From DBFJGL01 sp048394785 (GTDB taxonomy: Bacteria > Bacillota > Clostridia > Christensenellales > CAG-917), in contig DBFJGL010000007.1 in assembly GCA_048394785.1 (NCBI GenBank), positions 1 through 8,070 on the forward strand: DNA of 8,070 bases, in the 5' to 3' direction. The position numbers were made by a program, and so were the translations under genes. Below, piece after piece: positions 1 to 5,834 of this stretch. The number at the start of each line of letters is the position of its first letter. Position 1 is the stretch's first letter. Below the pieces are notes generated by a model. That model saw nothing but the letters and a program-made list of their open reading frames with translations, was not told the origin of the DNA and did not search any database.

Positions 1-23
1 ATTTTTTGCTTATTATATAAAGA

Positions 24-54
24 AACGACGCTCGCTTTATAAACGAGCGCCGTT
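24..54 (-). terminator. Rho-independent terminator after parB
   Basis: An 11-bp stem (24-34 with 44-54) closes a 9-nt loop just past the parB stop codon. One pair (28/50) is G-U on the minus-strand transcript but would be A-C on the plus strand, which favours minus-strand use. A moderately T-rich tail follows on the minus strand. It would end the rsmG-parA-parB transcript. Confidence 0.75.
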
Positions 55-64
55 AAATCTTAAT

Positions 65-961
65 TTACAGCTTATCCTTATATTTTAGAATTTGAACGAG
101 CGCGTGAATACGTTCGAGGTCGTCGGGAGTGAAATAATCTATGGTAATTCTTCCCTTCTGGTCATTGCCTACAAGTTTTACGCGGGTGGAGAAAATGCGT
201 TTCATATCGCCGACGAATTCCTTTAATTCAAGCGACATAACCTTCTTTTCTCTCGGTCCTTGCGGAATGGCTTTTCTCGTAAAATAAAGTCTTACGCGGC
301 TTTCGAGTTCGCGGACGGTAAGCTTGTTGTCGCAAGCCTGTTTTGCAAGAGAGATGAGATATTCTTTATCGTCTATGGAAATGAGAGAACGGGCGTGACC
401 GGGCGACAACGCTCCTTCGCGCACCATCTCGGTGACTTCCTTAGGAAGTTGCAAAAGTCTTATTGTGTTTGTAACGTACGGACGCGATTTGCCTATTCTC
501 AAAGCGACTTCTTCTTGCGTGAGCCCGTGATTTTCCATAAGTTCGCGCATACCTTCGGCGGCTTCGATTGCGTTCAAGTCCTCGCGATGAAGGTTTTCGA
601 TTAGCGAAATTTCCTGAATTTGCTGAGGAGTCAATTCGCGTATAATTGCGGGAACGCTGTGAAGTCCGGCAAGCAGACTCGCTCTGAAACGGCGTTCGCC
701 GGCGATAATCATATATCTTCCGTTTTCGCTCTTTACGAGAAGCAGAGGTTGCAGTACGCCGTATGTTGCGATTGAACCTGCCATTTCTTTCAAAGATTCG
801 TCGGTAAAAGTTTTACGCGGCTGATTGGGGTTGCGGTCGATAAGAGTTATGTCGATTTCCGAAGTCGGGACGTCGGATAAATCCACTCTGATATTTTGTT
901 CGTTGTCGTTAAACAGCGCGCTCAGCCCTTTGCCGCCGAGGCCTCCTTTTTGTGCTGCCAT
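65..961 (-). CDS. parB: ParB/Spo0J chromosome-partitioning protein (parS-binding CTPase clamp)
   Basis: ParB binds parS, uses CTP to close into a sliding clamp, spreads on DNA and loads SMC near the origin. ParA acts on it during segregation. The 298-aa product has the expected family order. A basic Gly/Lys-rich N-terminus containing GLGKGL-type sequence recruits and stimulates ParA. The CTP-binding domain includes GERRFRA (residues 88-94) and the ENLHREDLN segment (122-130). A helix-turn-helix follows at about 147-170 (LTQEEVALRIGKSRPYV), and the C-terminal dimerisation domain ends in KYKDKL. An upstream GTG at 965-967 is in frame, but it lies inside the Shine-Dalgarno GAGGTGA. The ATG at 959-961 is correctly spaced from that site and is the better start. 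The gene lies 7 nt after the parA stop, so the two are co-transcribed, and a terminator follows. All motifs look intact. Confidence 0.96.
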   Translation of the reverse strand: MAAQKGGLGGKGLSALFNDNEQNIRVDLSDVPTSEIDITLIDRNPNQPRKTFTDESLKEMAGSIATYGVLQPLLLVKSENGRYMIIAGERRFRASLLAGLHSVPAIIRELTPQQIQEISLIENLHREDLNAIEAAEGMRELMENHGLTQEEVALRIGKSRPYVTNTIRLLQLPKEVTEMVREGALSPGHARSLISIDDKEYLISLAKQACDNKLTVRELESRVRLYFTRKAIPQGPREKKVMSLELKEFVGDMKRIFSTRVKLVGNDQKGRITIDYFTPDDLERIHALVQILKYKDKL

Positions 962-968
962 ACTCACC

Positions 969-1736
969 TCATAAGTTTTTTTTCAAAAATTCCTGCGTCA
1001 GCGCGTCGTACGCGACGGCACCGACGCATTTTTTGTCGTACAAAACAATTGGTTTGCCATAACTCGGAGATTCGGCAAGCCTTACGTTTCGCGGAATTTT
1101 AGTGTCGTATATGCTGTCGCCGAAATATTCGGATATTTTTGCATTCACTTCTTTTGATAAATTTGATCTTCCGTCATACATTGTGAGAACAACGCCGCCG
1201 ACGGAAAGAGAAGGATTGAGAAATTTTTTAACAAGCTTTATCGTGTTCATAATCTGCGATAAGCCTTCAAGCGCGAAATATTCGCACTGTATGGGGATTA
1301 TGACGCTTTCGCTTGCGGTAAGCGCGTTCACCGTCAGTAAACCCAAAGACGGAGGACAGTCTATAAAAATGAAATCGTAGCTTTCGTACAAAGATTTCAA
1401 TTTTTCTTCGAGCACCCTTTCGCGGCCGATTATCACCTGGGCGAGTTCTATCTCGGCACCCGCCAAATCGTTTGTGGACGGAAGCAGATGCAAACCGTCG
1501 ATATCGGTATGTTTAATCGCTTCAAAAACGGATAAATCGTCGCAAAGCGCGTCGTAAAGGCAGGATGTTGCCGTTTTATCGAAAAAACCAAGACTGCTCG
1601 ACGCATTTCCCTGAGGGTCCAAATCGACGACGAGAACGCGTTTTTTCCGCATTGCGAGAAATGCAGCGACGTTTATGCAGGTCGTGGTTTTACCGACTCC
1701 GCCTTTTTGATTTGCAAAAGAAAATATTTTTGCCAT
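969..1736 (-). CDS. parA: ParA/Soj chromosome-partitioning ATPase
   Basis: This is a Soj-type ParA/MinD-family P-loop ATPase. It forms an ATP-dependent dimer on nucleoid DNA and works with ParB in origin segregation; Soj also modulates DnaA in Bacillus. The 255-aa product has the deviant Walker A KGGVGKTTT at residues 11-19, with signature Lys at about 12-16. Walker A' VLVVDLDPQGN lies at 34-44 with the catalytic Asp40, and Walker B FIFIDCPPS at 122-130. The segment MYDGRSNLS (186-194) matches the DNA-contacting region of Soj proteins. It has the usual length and is complete. An upstream TTG (1740-1742) is in frame, but homologues begin at MAKIxxxxNQKGG, so the ATG at 1734-1736 is chosen. No Shine-Dalgarno precedes this ATG, and a promoter-like element ends 6 nt before it. 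parB follows after 7 nt. Confidence 0.96.
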   Translation of the reverse strand: MAKIFSFANQKGGVGKTTTCINVAAFLAMRKKRVLVVDLDPQGNASSSLGFFDKTATSCLYDALCDDLSVFEAIKHTDIDGLHLLPSTNDLAGAEIELAQVIIGRERVLEEKLKSLYESYDFIFIDCPPSLGLLTVNALTASESVIIPIQCEYFALEGLSQIMNTIKLVKKFLNPSLSVGGVVLTMYDGRSNLSKEVNAKISEYFGDSIYDTKIPRNVRLAESPSYGKPIVLYDKKCVGAVAYDALTQEFLKKNL

Positions 1737-1742
1737 ATTCAA

Positions 1743-1771
1743 ATGATAACACCGATTGAGTTAAAAAACAA
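1743..1771 (-). promoter_or_regulatory. Putative extended -10 promoter of parA, leaderless geometry
   Basis: On the minus strand a -10 TATCAT (1743-1748) is preceded by TG plus one base, an extended -10. A weak -35 TTGTTT (1766-1771) lies 17 nt upstream. The -10 ends 6 nt before the parA ATG, so initiation would fall at or next to the start codon and give a leaderless mRNA. This fits the missing Shine-Dalgarno. It is a sequence match only; read-through from rsmG is also possible. Confidence 0.45.
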
Positions 1772-1802
1772 CACGTTTCACAATGTTGTTTCACGACTTA
1801 CA
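1766..1802. promoter_or_regulatory. parS half-site-like repeats and inverted repeat at the parA promoter
   Basis: TGTTTCACG (1787-1795) is an exact 9-base match to the left part of parS. The 16-mer 1787-1802 agrees with the consensus at 12 positions. A second GTTTCAC (1775-1781) lies 13 nt away in direct orientation. The two overlap an 8-bp inverted repeat, AAACAACA (1766-1773) with TGTTGTTT (1784-1791). The cluster covers the proposed parA -35 and the DNA just upstream, and it runs into the rsmG stop codon. This is a candidate operator through which ParB could repress parAB; that role is inferred. Confidence 0.4.
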
Positions 1803-2493
1803 ACGGTTTCTTTTTAATCGCGCCGTAAAGGCGGGGATAACAAGGTTTGGTTTCTTTTGTTTTTATAAACGACAGTATGCACCTTGAACTGCCGTCGGGC
1901 AGAGTCAGGCGCAATATGTCGTCCGCTTCCAAGAACAGTTCTTTGCAGGCGTTGTCCGCGTCGTTAAGTTCGCTGTCGTCCGCCTTATATGCAACGAATT
2001 TTCCTCCCACTTTAAGCATAGGAGCGGCGAGTTCGAGCAAAATTCTGAGCGAAGAAACCGCGCGTGCGGTCACATAATCGAATTTATTGCGCAGTGCAGT
2101 CTGCTCCTCCGCCCTGCCGCAAAACGCCTGAATATTCGGTACGTTTAGTTTTTTTGCTTCGTTTGAAATGAAAGCGACCTTTTTTTGAGTTGCGTCGAGA
2201 GCGCAGACGTCTAAGACAGGCACGCAAATTGCAAGCGGCATTGCGGGGAACCCGGCGCCCGAGCCTATATCGAGAAGCTTACCTCCATCTTTGAAAAGCG
2301 GCGCGGCGGCAAGCGAATCGAGATAGTGTTTTACGATAAAATCTCTTTCTTCGGTAATCGCGGTGAGATTGAATTTCTTGTTGTTTTCAACTACGTCGTC
2401 AAAAAATTCACTCAACTTCAAGAAGGCTTCATTCCCTATATCTACGCCGAGTTTTTTTGCATTTTCGGTTAAGAATTTACAATCCGTTATCAT
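1798..2493 (-). CDS. rsmG: 16S rRNA (guanine-N7)-methyltransferase RsmG (GidB)
   Basis: RsmG methylates N7 of G527 (E. coli numbering) in 16S rRNA using S-adenosylmethionine; loss in other bacteria gives low-level streptomycin resistance. The 231-aa product has the family's normal length and marks. FNLTAITEERDFIVKHYLDS (41-60) is the diagnostic N-terminal segment. The SAM-binding loop is LLDIGSGAGFP (73-83). LDATQKKVAFI (99-109) carries the acidic residue that contacts SAM ribose. The TARAVSSL (142-149) and C-terminal YPR (219-221) motifs are also present. The start is an ATG with Shine-Dalgarno AAAGGAG at good spacing, lying inside the last codons of the MFS gene. The MFS stop is 1 nt before this ATG, so the two are probably translationally coupled. 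Placement directly before parA-parB is the classic Firmicutes origin-region order, although mnmE/mnmG are not upstream here. Confidence 0.97.
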   Translation of the reverse strand: MITDCKFLTENAKKLGVDIGNEAFLKLSEFFDDVVENNKKFNLTAITEERDFIVKHYLDSLAAAPLFKDGGKLLDIGSGAGFPAMPLAICVPVLDVCALDATQKKVAFISNEAKKLNVPNIQAFCGRAEEQTALRNKFDYVTARAVSSLRILLELAAPMLKVGGKFVAYKADDSELNDADNACKELFLEADDILRLTLPDGSSRCILSFIKTKETKPCYPRLYGAIKKKPL

Positions 2494-2494
2494 T

Positions 2495-3988
2495 TTACGC
2501 TCCTTTGCGGCTGCCGCCCGTCTTTTTAATAAACAGCGTTATAAGCGTCGCGAGCACAAGGAATATCGCGCTGTACGGAAACAGCACTCTGAATCCTGCG
2601 TTTTCTCCGCCGCCGAACCACCCTGCCGCTTCCGTTATTAGAAGTCCCGATAAAATGGGAGTTATTACCATAGCGACGGTCATCGATACCGCAAAATAAC
2701 CGGTGTTGACCCCTATTTGTCCCGACGGCGAAAGTTCGAGGAAAAACGGGTATATGTTTACCATAACAAATCCGAAACCTACCCCGAGCAGGGCGAAAAT
2801 CACATAGAGCACGGGACTCGGCGTCGTGAAAAACGCGGTTGCGATAAAGCTTGTCACTATTATGAGAAAACCGATGAATATGGTGGTTTTTCTGCCGATT
2901 TTGGAAGCGAACCAACTTGCCGCGGGGAAGGCGAGCATTGCGGCGAGCTGTGCGAGTATGAGCGGAATAATGGCTTCGTTTTGCTTGAAGTTGAGGATAT
3001 ACTCCGCATACTTGATAAAATTCGATGTGAGCGCGTTATACGCCATATAGAAACAGAAGACAATTACGAGTATGAGAATTTTGTTTGTCGCTGTTCTGCG
3101 GCGTTCCTGTTTCCTGAGCTCGCGCAATATACGCGAATCGGACTCATCGTCGTGTTTTCTCAGAGCATTGAGCTTTTCTTTGTAGTTTTCGTGGCGCAGC
3201 GCCGAGTCTATGCTCGGCAAGTGAAGCAAAGTGTCTTCCTTAAACGACAGCACGTCCAGCGAGTGCGACAGCGAATAGGCGTTCTTTTCGCTTTCGTATT
3301 CTTTTCCGGAAGTCAGCTCGTTGTTTTTCTTCATAAGTTCGGCGGCGTCGCTGGCCTTTTTCTGCGCCTCGTCCGCTTCCTTGCGCATATCGGAGCAGAA
3401 CTTGTTTTCTTTTACGAAAATCATATAGACGATTAGCATTATCAAGGTTGTCACGACCATGGACAAGCCTATCGCGTAATATCCCTTGAACTGCATAAAG
3501 ATGTAAAAATATAACATCGCAAGCACTGTGAACAAAACGGATATTATGTTTGAAACCGCGTTGGCTTTACTGCGGAAAGCGTCGGGGTTAATGTCGGGAA
3601 CGATGGCGAGCCCCGGAGAGCGGTATGCCGCAAGCGACGCGAGAGTCACTATCAGACACAATATGAAATAAACGAAATAATCTTTTCCGAGCGACGCGAA
3701 TATGCATACTCCCGTAAATCCTGCGCACTGCATCAGAGTGCCAAGCGCGATGTACGGCGTGCGTTTGCCGAATTTCGAGGTCGTTTTATCCGACATTTTC
3801 CCGAAAAACGGCAGTAAAAACAGCCCTATTATATTGTCCGCGGCAAGTATTACTCCGTGCCATACGGAATTCAGCTCGAACACGTCGTAGTTTATGGATT
3901 GCATTATGGCGTCGTACGAGCCCCAGAATAACGAAATCCATCCGAAGACCAACGAGCATAACAGAGTGCGCTTTACGTTGAATTTCAT
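2495..3988 (-). CDS. SLC45/GPH-like MFS transporter with a long charged central loop
   Basis: A 497-aa, 12-helix major facilitator in the inner membrane, probably a proton- or sodium-coupled carrier for a sugar or glycoside. The substrate cannot be read from sequence. The loop after helix 2 carries GKMSDKTTSKFGKRTPYI (63-80), the motif-A form typical of SLC45/GPH-type transporters, and PDINPDAFRSKANAV (131-145) is also characteristic. The two six-helix halves lie at about 1-192 and 303-489. Between them is a roughly 110-residue hydrophilic segment (193-302), rich in Lys, Glu and Ala and likely partly coiled-coil. That is longer than the usual MFS central loop. The start is an ATG with no Shine-Dalgarno and a promoter-like -10 six bases upstream. 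The stop is 1 nt from the rsmG ATG, so it heads the rsmG operon; a functional link to ribosome methylation or partition is not evident. Confidence 0.87.
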   Translation of the reverse strand: MKFNVKRTLLCSLVFGWISLFWGSYDAIMQSINYDVFELNSVWHGVILAADNIIGLFLLPFFGKMSDKTTSKFGKRTPYIALGTLMQCAGFTGVCIFASLGKDYFVYFILCLIVTLASLAAYRSPGLAIVPDINPDAFRSKANAVSNIISVLFTVLAMLYFYIFMQFKGYYAIGLSMVVTTLIMLIVYMIFVKENKFCSDMRKEADEAQKKASDAAELMKKNNELTSGKEYESEKNAYSLSHSLDVLSFKEDTLLHLPSIDSALRHENYKEKLNALRKHDDESDSRILRELRKQERRRTATNKILILVIVFCFYMAYNALTSNFIKYAEYILNFKQNEAIIPLILAQLAAMLAFPAASWFASKIGRKTTIFIGFLIIVTSFIATAFFTTPSPVLYVIFALLGVGFGFVMVNIYPFFLELSPSGQIGVNTGYFAVSMTVAMVITPILSGLLITEAAGWFGGGENAGFRVLFPYSAIFLVLATLITLFIKKTGGSRKGA

Positions 3989-3994
3989 AATTTT

Positions 3995-4023
3995 ATAATA
4001 ACATAATTTGCGCGCCGCGGCAA
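3995..4023 (-). promoter_or_regulatory. Putative promoter of the MFS-rsmG operon, leaderless geometry
   Basis: On the minus strand -35 TTGCCG (4018-4023) and -10 TATTAT (3995-4000) are separated by 17 nt. The -10 ends exactly 6 nt before the MFS ATG, so the transcript would begin at or beside the start codon. No Shine-Dalgarno lies in those 6 nt, which supports a leaderless message. The element sits back to back with the mtnN promoter. Confidence 0.5.
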
Positions 4024-4057
4024 AGCGTTTGATTAAGCAAGTATTTTGACTTTAATA

Positions 4058-4086
4058 TTGAATTGGAATAATAAAAGTTGTAGAAT
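4058..4086 (+). promoter_or_regulatory. Putative sigma-A promoter of the MTA/SAH nucleosidase gene
   Basis: A -35 TTGAAT (4058-4063), a 17-nt spacer and a -10 TAGAAT (4081-4086) predict a start near 4093. This gives a leader of about 33 nt before the ATG at 4126. An overlapping alternative, TTGACT (4046-4051) with TAATAA, has a poorer -10. The predicted start is too close to the in-frame ATG at 4102 for that codon to be used with a ribosome binding site. Confidence 0.5.
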
Positions 4087-4125
4087 TACTTTGAGAACAA
4101 AATGCAATCCGAAGACGGAGGTTTT

Positions 4126-4866
4126 ATGAGAATTGCCGTAATCACCGCAATGGCGGAAGAAACATTGCCGATATTGAACGGACTGGGACGCGTTGTCGCA
4201 AAGGACGTGATTGCCGCAGTCAAAATATATCAGATTGAAACCGACAAACATACGATTTATCTCGCGACAACGGGTATAGGCGAGGTGCGCGCGGCAATGG
4301 CGGTTCAACTGCTCGTCGACCTTTTCGATATAGAACTTGTTATGAACTTCGGCTTTGTCGGTGCGATTTCTCACAGCCTCGAAGTGAGCGAACTTGTGCT
4401 TGCGGAGCGCGTATGTCATCATCAGTTCGATATTACGGCGGTTAATCCAACAAAACTCGGGCAATACGACGGTAAAGACGACGAATATTTTTATCTTGAC
4501 AGAAAGCTTATCGACAAAGTGAGAGCGGCGGTTAAAAAGCCGATAAGGCTGGTTACGGTCGCGTCGGGAGATAAGTTTATCGCAAAAACCGACGATAAAG
4601 ATTTTCTGAGAGCAACGTTCGGCGCGGATATCTGTGAAATGGAGTTGAGCGGACTTGCGCTTGCGTGCGAGAGAAACGGAGTGCCGCTTTTGTCGGTGAA
4701 AGTAGTGTCCGATAAGGCGGACGAGAACGCTACTGTTTCGTTCGGCGAAGTTTTGGAGAGAGGGCTGACCAAATACGAGGAAATATTGCCTGACATTTTG
4801 GACGCGCTTGACGGAGAATCCAAACCTCTCCCTCCCGTAGCCGCAAATTCAAAGAATATTGTGTGA
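4126..4866 (+). CDS. 5'-methylthioadenosine/S-adenosylhomocysteine nucleosidase family protein
   Basis: Members of this family hydrolyse the glycosidic bond of 5'-methylthioadenosine and S-adenosylhomocysteine in the cytoplasm, releasing adenine for the methyl cycle and methionine salvage. The 246-aa product opens with MRIAVITAMAEE, where Glu12 matches the catalytic base region of E. coli MtnN. GIGEVRAAMA (51-60) is the phosphate/ribose-side loop. MELSGLALA (172-180) contains the ribose-binding Met-Glu pair, and SDKAD (195-199) carries the catalytic Asp196. Odd points: the NTGSAGGL loop of E. coli MtnN is replaced by NFGFVGAI (74-81), and the usual Arg before the SD motif is Lys192. It may therefore have shifted purine-nucleoside specificity. 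The start at 4126 is chosen for GGAGG (4117-4121); an in-frame ATG at 4102 has no such site. It is transcribed divergently from the MFS operon and is probably monocistronic. Confidence 0.85.
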   Translation: MRIAVITAMAEETLPILNGLGRVVAKDVIAAVKIYQIETDKHTIYLATTGIGEVRAAMAVQLLVDLFDIELVMNFGFVGAISHSLEVSELVLAERVCHHQFDITAVNPTKLGQYDGKDDEYFYLDRKLIDKVRAAVKKPIRLVTVASGDKFIAKTDDKDFLRATFGADICEMELSGLALACERNGVPLLSVKVVSDKADENATVSFGEVLERGLTKYEEILPDILDALDGESKPLPPVAANSKNIV

Positions 4867-4939
4867 CCGTACGCCGAGTAGGTTATGTGCGGCGTTGGTA
4901 AATGCGGGGAAACGGAATAAAAACGGCAAAATAAAATAG

Positions 4940-5131
4940 TTAAATAGTAAACCAATTATAGTTGAAATCGGCGCGTTCGGATACTCTGCGCTCCATACGT
5001 TCAGCCGCTTTACGGGAGGCTTCCTTTATTTTCGCGTCGAATATCGCCTGCTGTTCGGGCGTGAGTTTAAGTTTCTCCTTTTCCTCGTCCGTGATTGTTA
5101 CTTCGATACCGTTGTCCTTGTTTTGCTCCAT
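4940..5131 (-). CDS. Small charged protein, possible remnant of a phage scaffold protein
   Basis: A 63-aa hydrophilic protein, Glu/Lys-rich and predicted helical (EEKEKLKLTPEQQAIFDAKI at about 17-36, then a basic stretch with RKAAERMERR). It has no signal peptide, membrane helix or Cys. The ATG has a good Shine-Dalgarno GAGGAAA (5137-5143), so it can be translated. It sits where siphophages of Firmicutes place the scaffold gene, after portal and MuF genes on the same strand. The N-terminus resembles phage scaffold starts in style, but it is far shorter than a scaffold and ends in an unrelated-looking FNYNWFTI. I infer a truncated scaffold gene whose 3' part was lost. It may equally be a small unrelated gene, as no specific family is recognised. 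Two terminators separate it from the toxin pair upstream. Confidence 0.5.
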   Translation of the reverse strand: MEQNKDNGIEVTITDEEKEKLKLTPEQQAIFDAKIKEASRKAAERMERRVSERADFNYNWFTI

Positions 5132-5142
5132 ACATATTTCCT

Positions 5143-5213
5143 CGTTTTAAGTCCGCCGACTATATTCTCCGTTTTAAGCCCGTGCGGCTCACAGCTGTTG
5201 CCTACAACTGCTG
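5143..5213. repeat. Duplicated ribosome-binding-site region plus an imperfect hairpin
   Basis: CGTTTTAAG occurs at 5143-5151 and again at 5170-5178. Read on the minus strand, each copy is followed by a purine-rich, ribosome-binding-site-like run (CTTAAAACG then GGAGAATAT or AGGAAATAT). Only the copy nearer the 63-aa gene precedes a start codon. An imperfect hairpin, CAGCTGTTG (5192-5200) with CAACTGCTG (5205-5213), has one mismatch and lies next to the pair. This may be a scar of a deletion between repeats. No gene was found in 5132-5301. Confidence 0.35.
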
Positions 5214-5222
5214 AAAGGTATC

Positions 5223-5248
5223 AAAAAAGGACACTCTTTCGAGTGCCC
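5223..5248 (-). terminator. Second Rho-independent terminator after the toxin/immunity genes
   Basis: On the minus strand an 8-bp stem (5241-5248 with 5229-5236, one G-U pair) closes a GAAA tetraloop. It is followed at once by six T residues (5223-5228). The compact stem, stable GNRA loop and T-run make a strong intrinsic terminator about 18 nt beyond the first one. Confidence 0.85.
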
Positions 5249-5261
5249 TCGATTGCTTATT

Positions 5262-5290
5262 AAAAAACCCCTCGCAGTTCACAAGGGGTT
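5262..5290 (-). terminator. First Rho-independent terminator after the immunity gene
   Basis: On the minus strand AACCCCT (5284-5290) pairs with AGGGGTT (5266-5272) around an 11-nt loop, and the stem runs into a T-tract (5262-5267). It begins 11 nt beyond the stop codon of the 70-aa gene and would end the MuF-toxin/immunity transcript. Confidence 0.88.
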
Positions 5291-5301
5291 ATGTGGTTAA
5301 G

Positions 5302-5514
5302 TCAGTCTAAATACTCTATATCTGCTATTTCGTCAACAAGAATTTCGTAAAGATAGGTTTTAGGAGGCGGTTCTATTATAAGTGCGTCTCTTTGGTCACA
5401 ACCGTCCTCATTGTAAATACTGTCGATAACACCCGATATTATGTTGCCGTTATCACAGGTTATTTTTACGGTTTTTCCTATTTTATCATAAAACTCTTCT
5501 ATCTTGTATTTCAT
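5302..5514 (-). CDS. Putative immunity protein for the MuF-Ntox50 toxin (Sm/SH3-like fold)
   Basis: A 70-aa acidic protein without signal peptide or membrane helix. Its pattern suggests a small beta-barrel of Sm/SH3 type: GKTVKITCDNGNIISGVIDS (13-32) reads as two strands with a DNG turn, and YEILVDEIADIEYL (56-69) as closing strands. The fold is inferred from the hydrophobic/glycine pattern. The start codon overlaps the stop of the toxin-bearing MuF gene (ATGA), and GGGAGG inside the toxin's last codons gives an excellent ribosome binding site. This is tight coupling, as expected when toxin and antidote must be made together. Position after a polymorphic toxin domain, small size, acidity and a shared AT-rich composition support an immunity role. 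No immunity family is recognised by name. A phage head accessory protein is the alternative. Two terminators follow. Confidence 0.65.
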   Translation of the reverse strand: MKYKIEEFYDKIGKTVKITCDNGNIISGVIDSIYNEDGCDQRDALIIEPPPKTYLYEILVDEIADIEYLD

Positions 5515-5834
5515 TTATCCTCCCTACCCGGCACAATATGGGTTCCTGAATAGCTATAATGCAGTATACCTTTCTTGGTTAATGTCATTTCTCCTTGTGT
5601 GTTTACAGTATAGCCTATTGGAGTATCATTTGTAAAGGCTTCCTTTTTAATCCAATTTTTATTGTTATCAAATAGCATTCTACCATGCCCTGCATAAGTA
5701 TTTACGAGTTCCTGCGGATTGTCATAAGTCAATATACTCGGAGGTGGTCCCTTCTCTATTCTTGTATTATAGTTCTTTGTTCCAACTATATGATTATTTT
5801 GTTTATTGACATTTATTTTTAACGAAATTTCACC
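5511..5834 (-). other. AT-rich toxin cassette: Ntox50-like domain of the MuF gene
   Basis: This marks the DNA that encodes residues 428-534 plus the stop codon. Hand-counted G+C is 12/60 at 5761-5820 and 21/60 at 5581-5640, compared with 38/60 at 6841-6900 in the MuF body. Composition falls gradually from about 6000, in the linker. The low G+C continues through the immunity gene. The pattern is that of a toxin/immunity unit exchanged onto a conserved phage protein. Confidence 0.7.

Noticed and set aside
965..967. GTG start adding two residues to ParB
   Set aside because: The GTG is part of the Shine-Dalgarno GAGGTGA for the ATG at 959-961, which is correctly spaced.
1740..1742. TTG start adding two residues to ParA
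   Set aside because: Homologues start at the ATG two codons later, and the TTG has no ribosome binding site.
1766..1791. AAACAACA/TGTTGTTT hairpin as an rsmG terminator
   Set aside because: Only two G-C pairs in the stem. A T-run follows on the minus strand, but the stem is weak and overlaps promoter and parS-like elements that explain the bases better.
2526..3436. ORFs overlapping the MFS gene on both strands, including one of 239 aa
   Set aside because: The MFS frame shows clear helices and family motifs; the overlapping frames are compositional shadows.
4102..4125. Upstream ATG of the MTA/SAH nucleosidase
   Set aside because: It has no ribosome binding site and would lie about 9 nt from the predicted transcription start. 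GGAGG precedes the ATG at 4126, where family similarity begins.
4871..4895. ACGCCG/CGGCGT hairpin after the nucleosidase gene as a terminator
   Set aside because: Only 6 bp of stem with a 13-nt loop, and no T-run follows on either strand.
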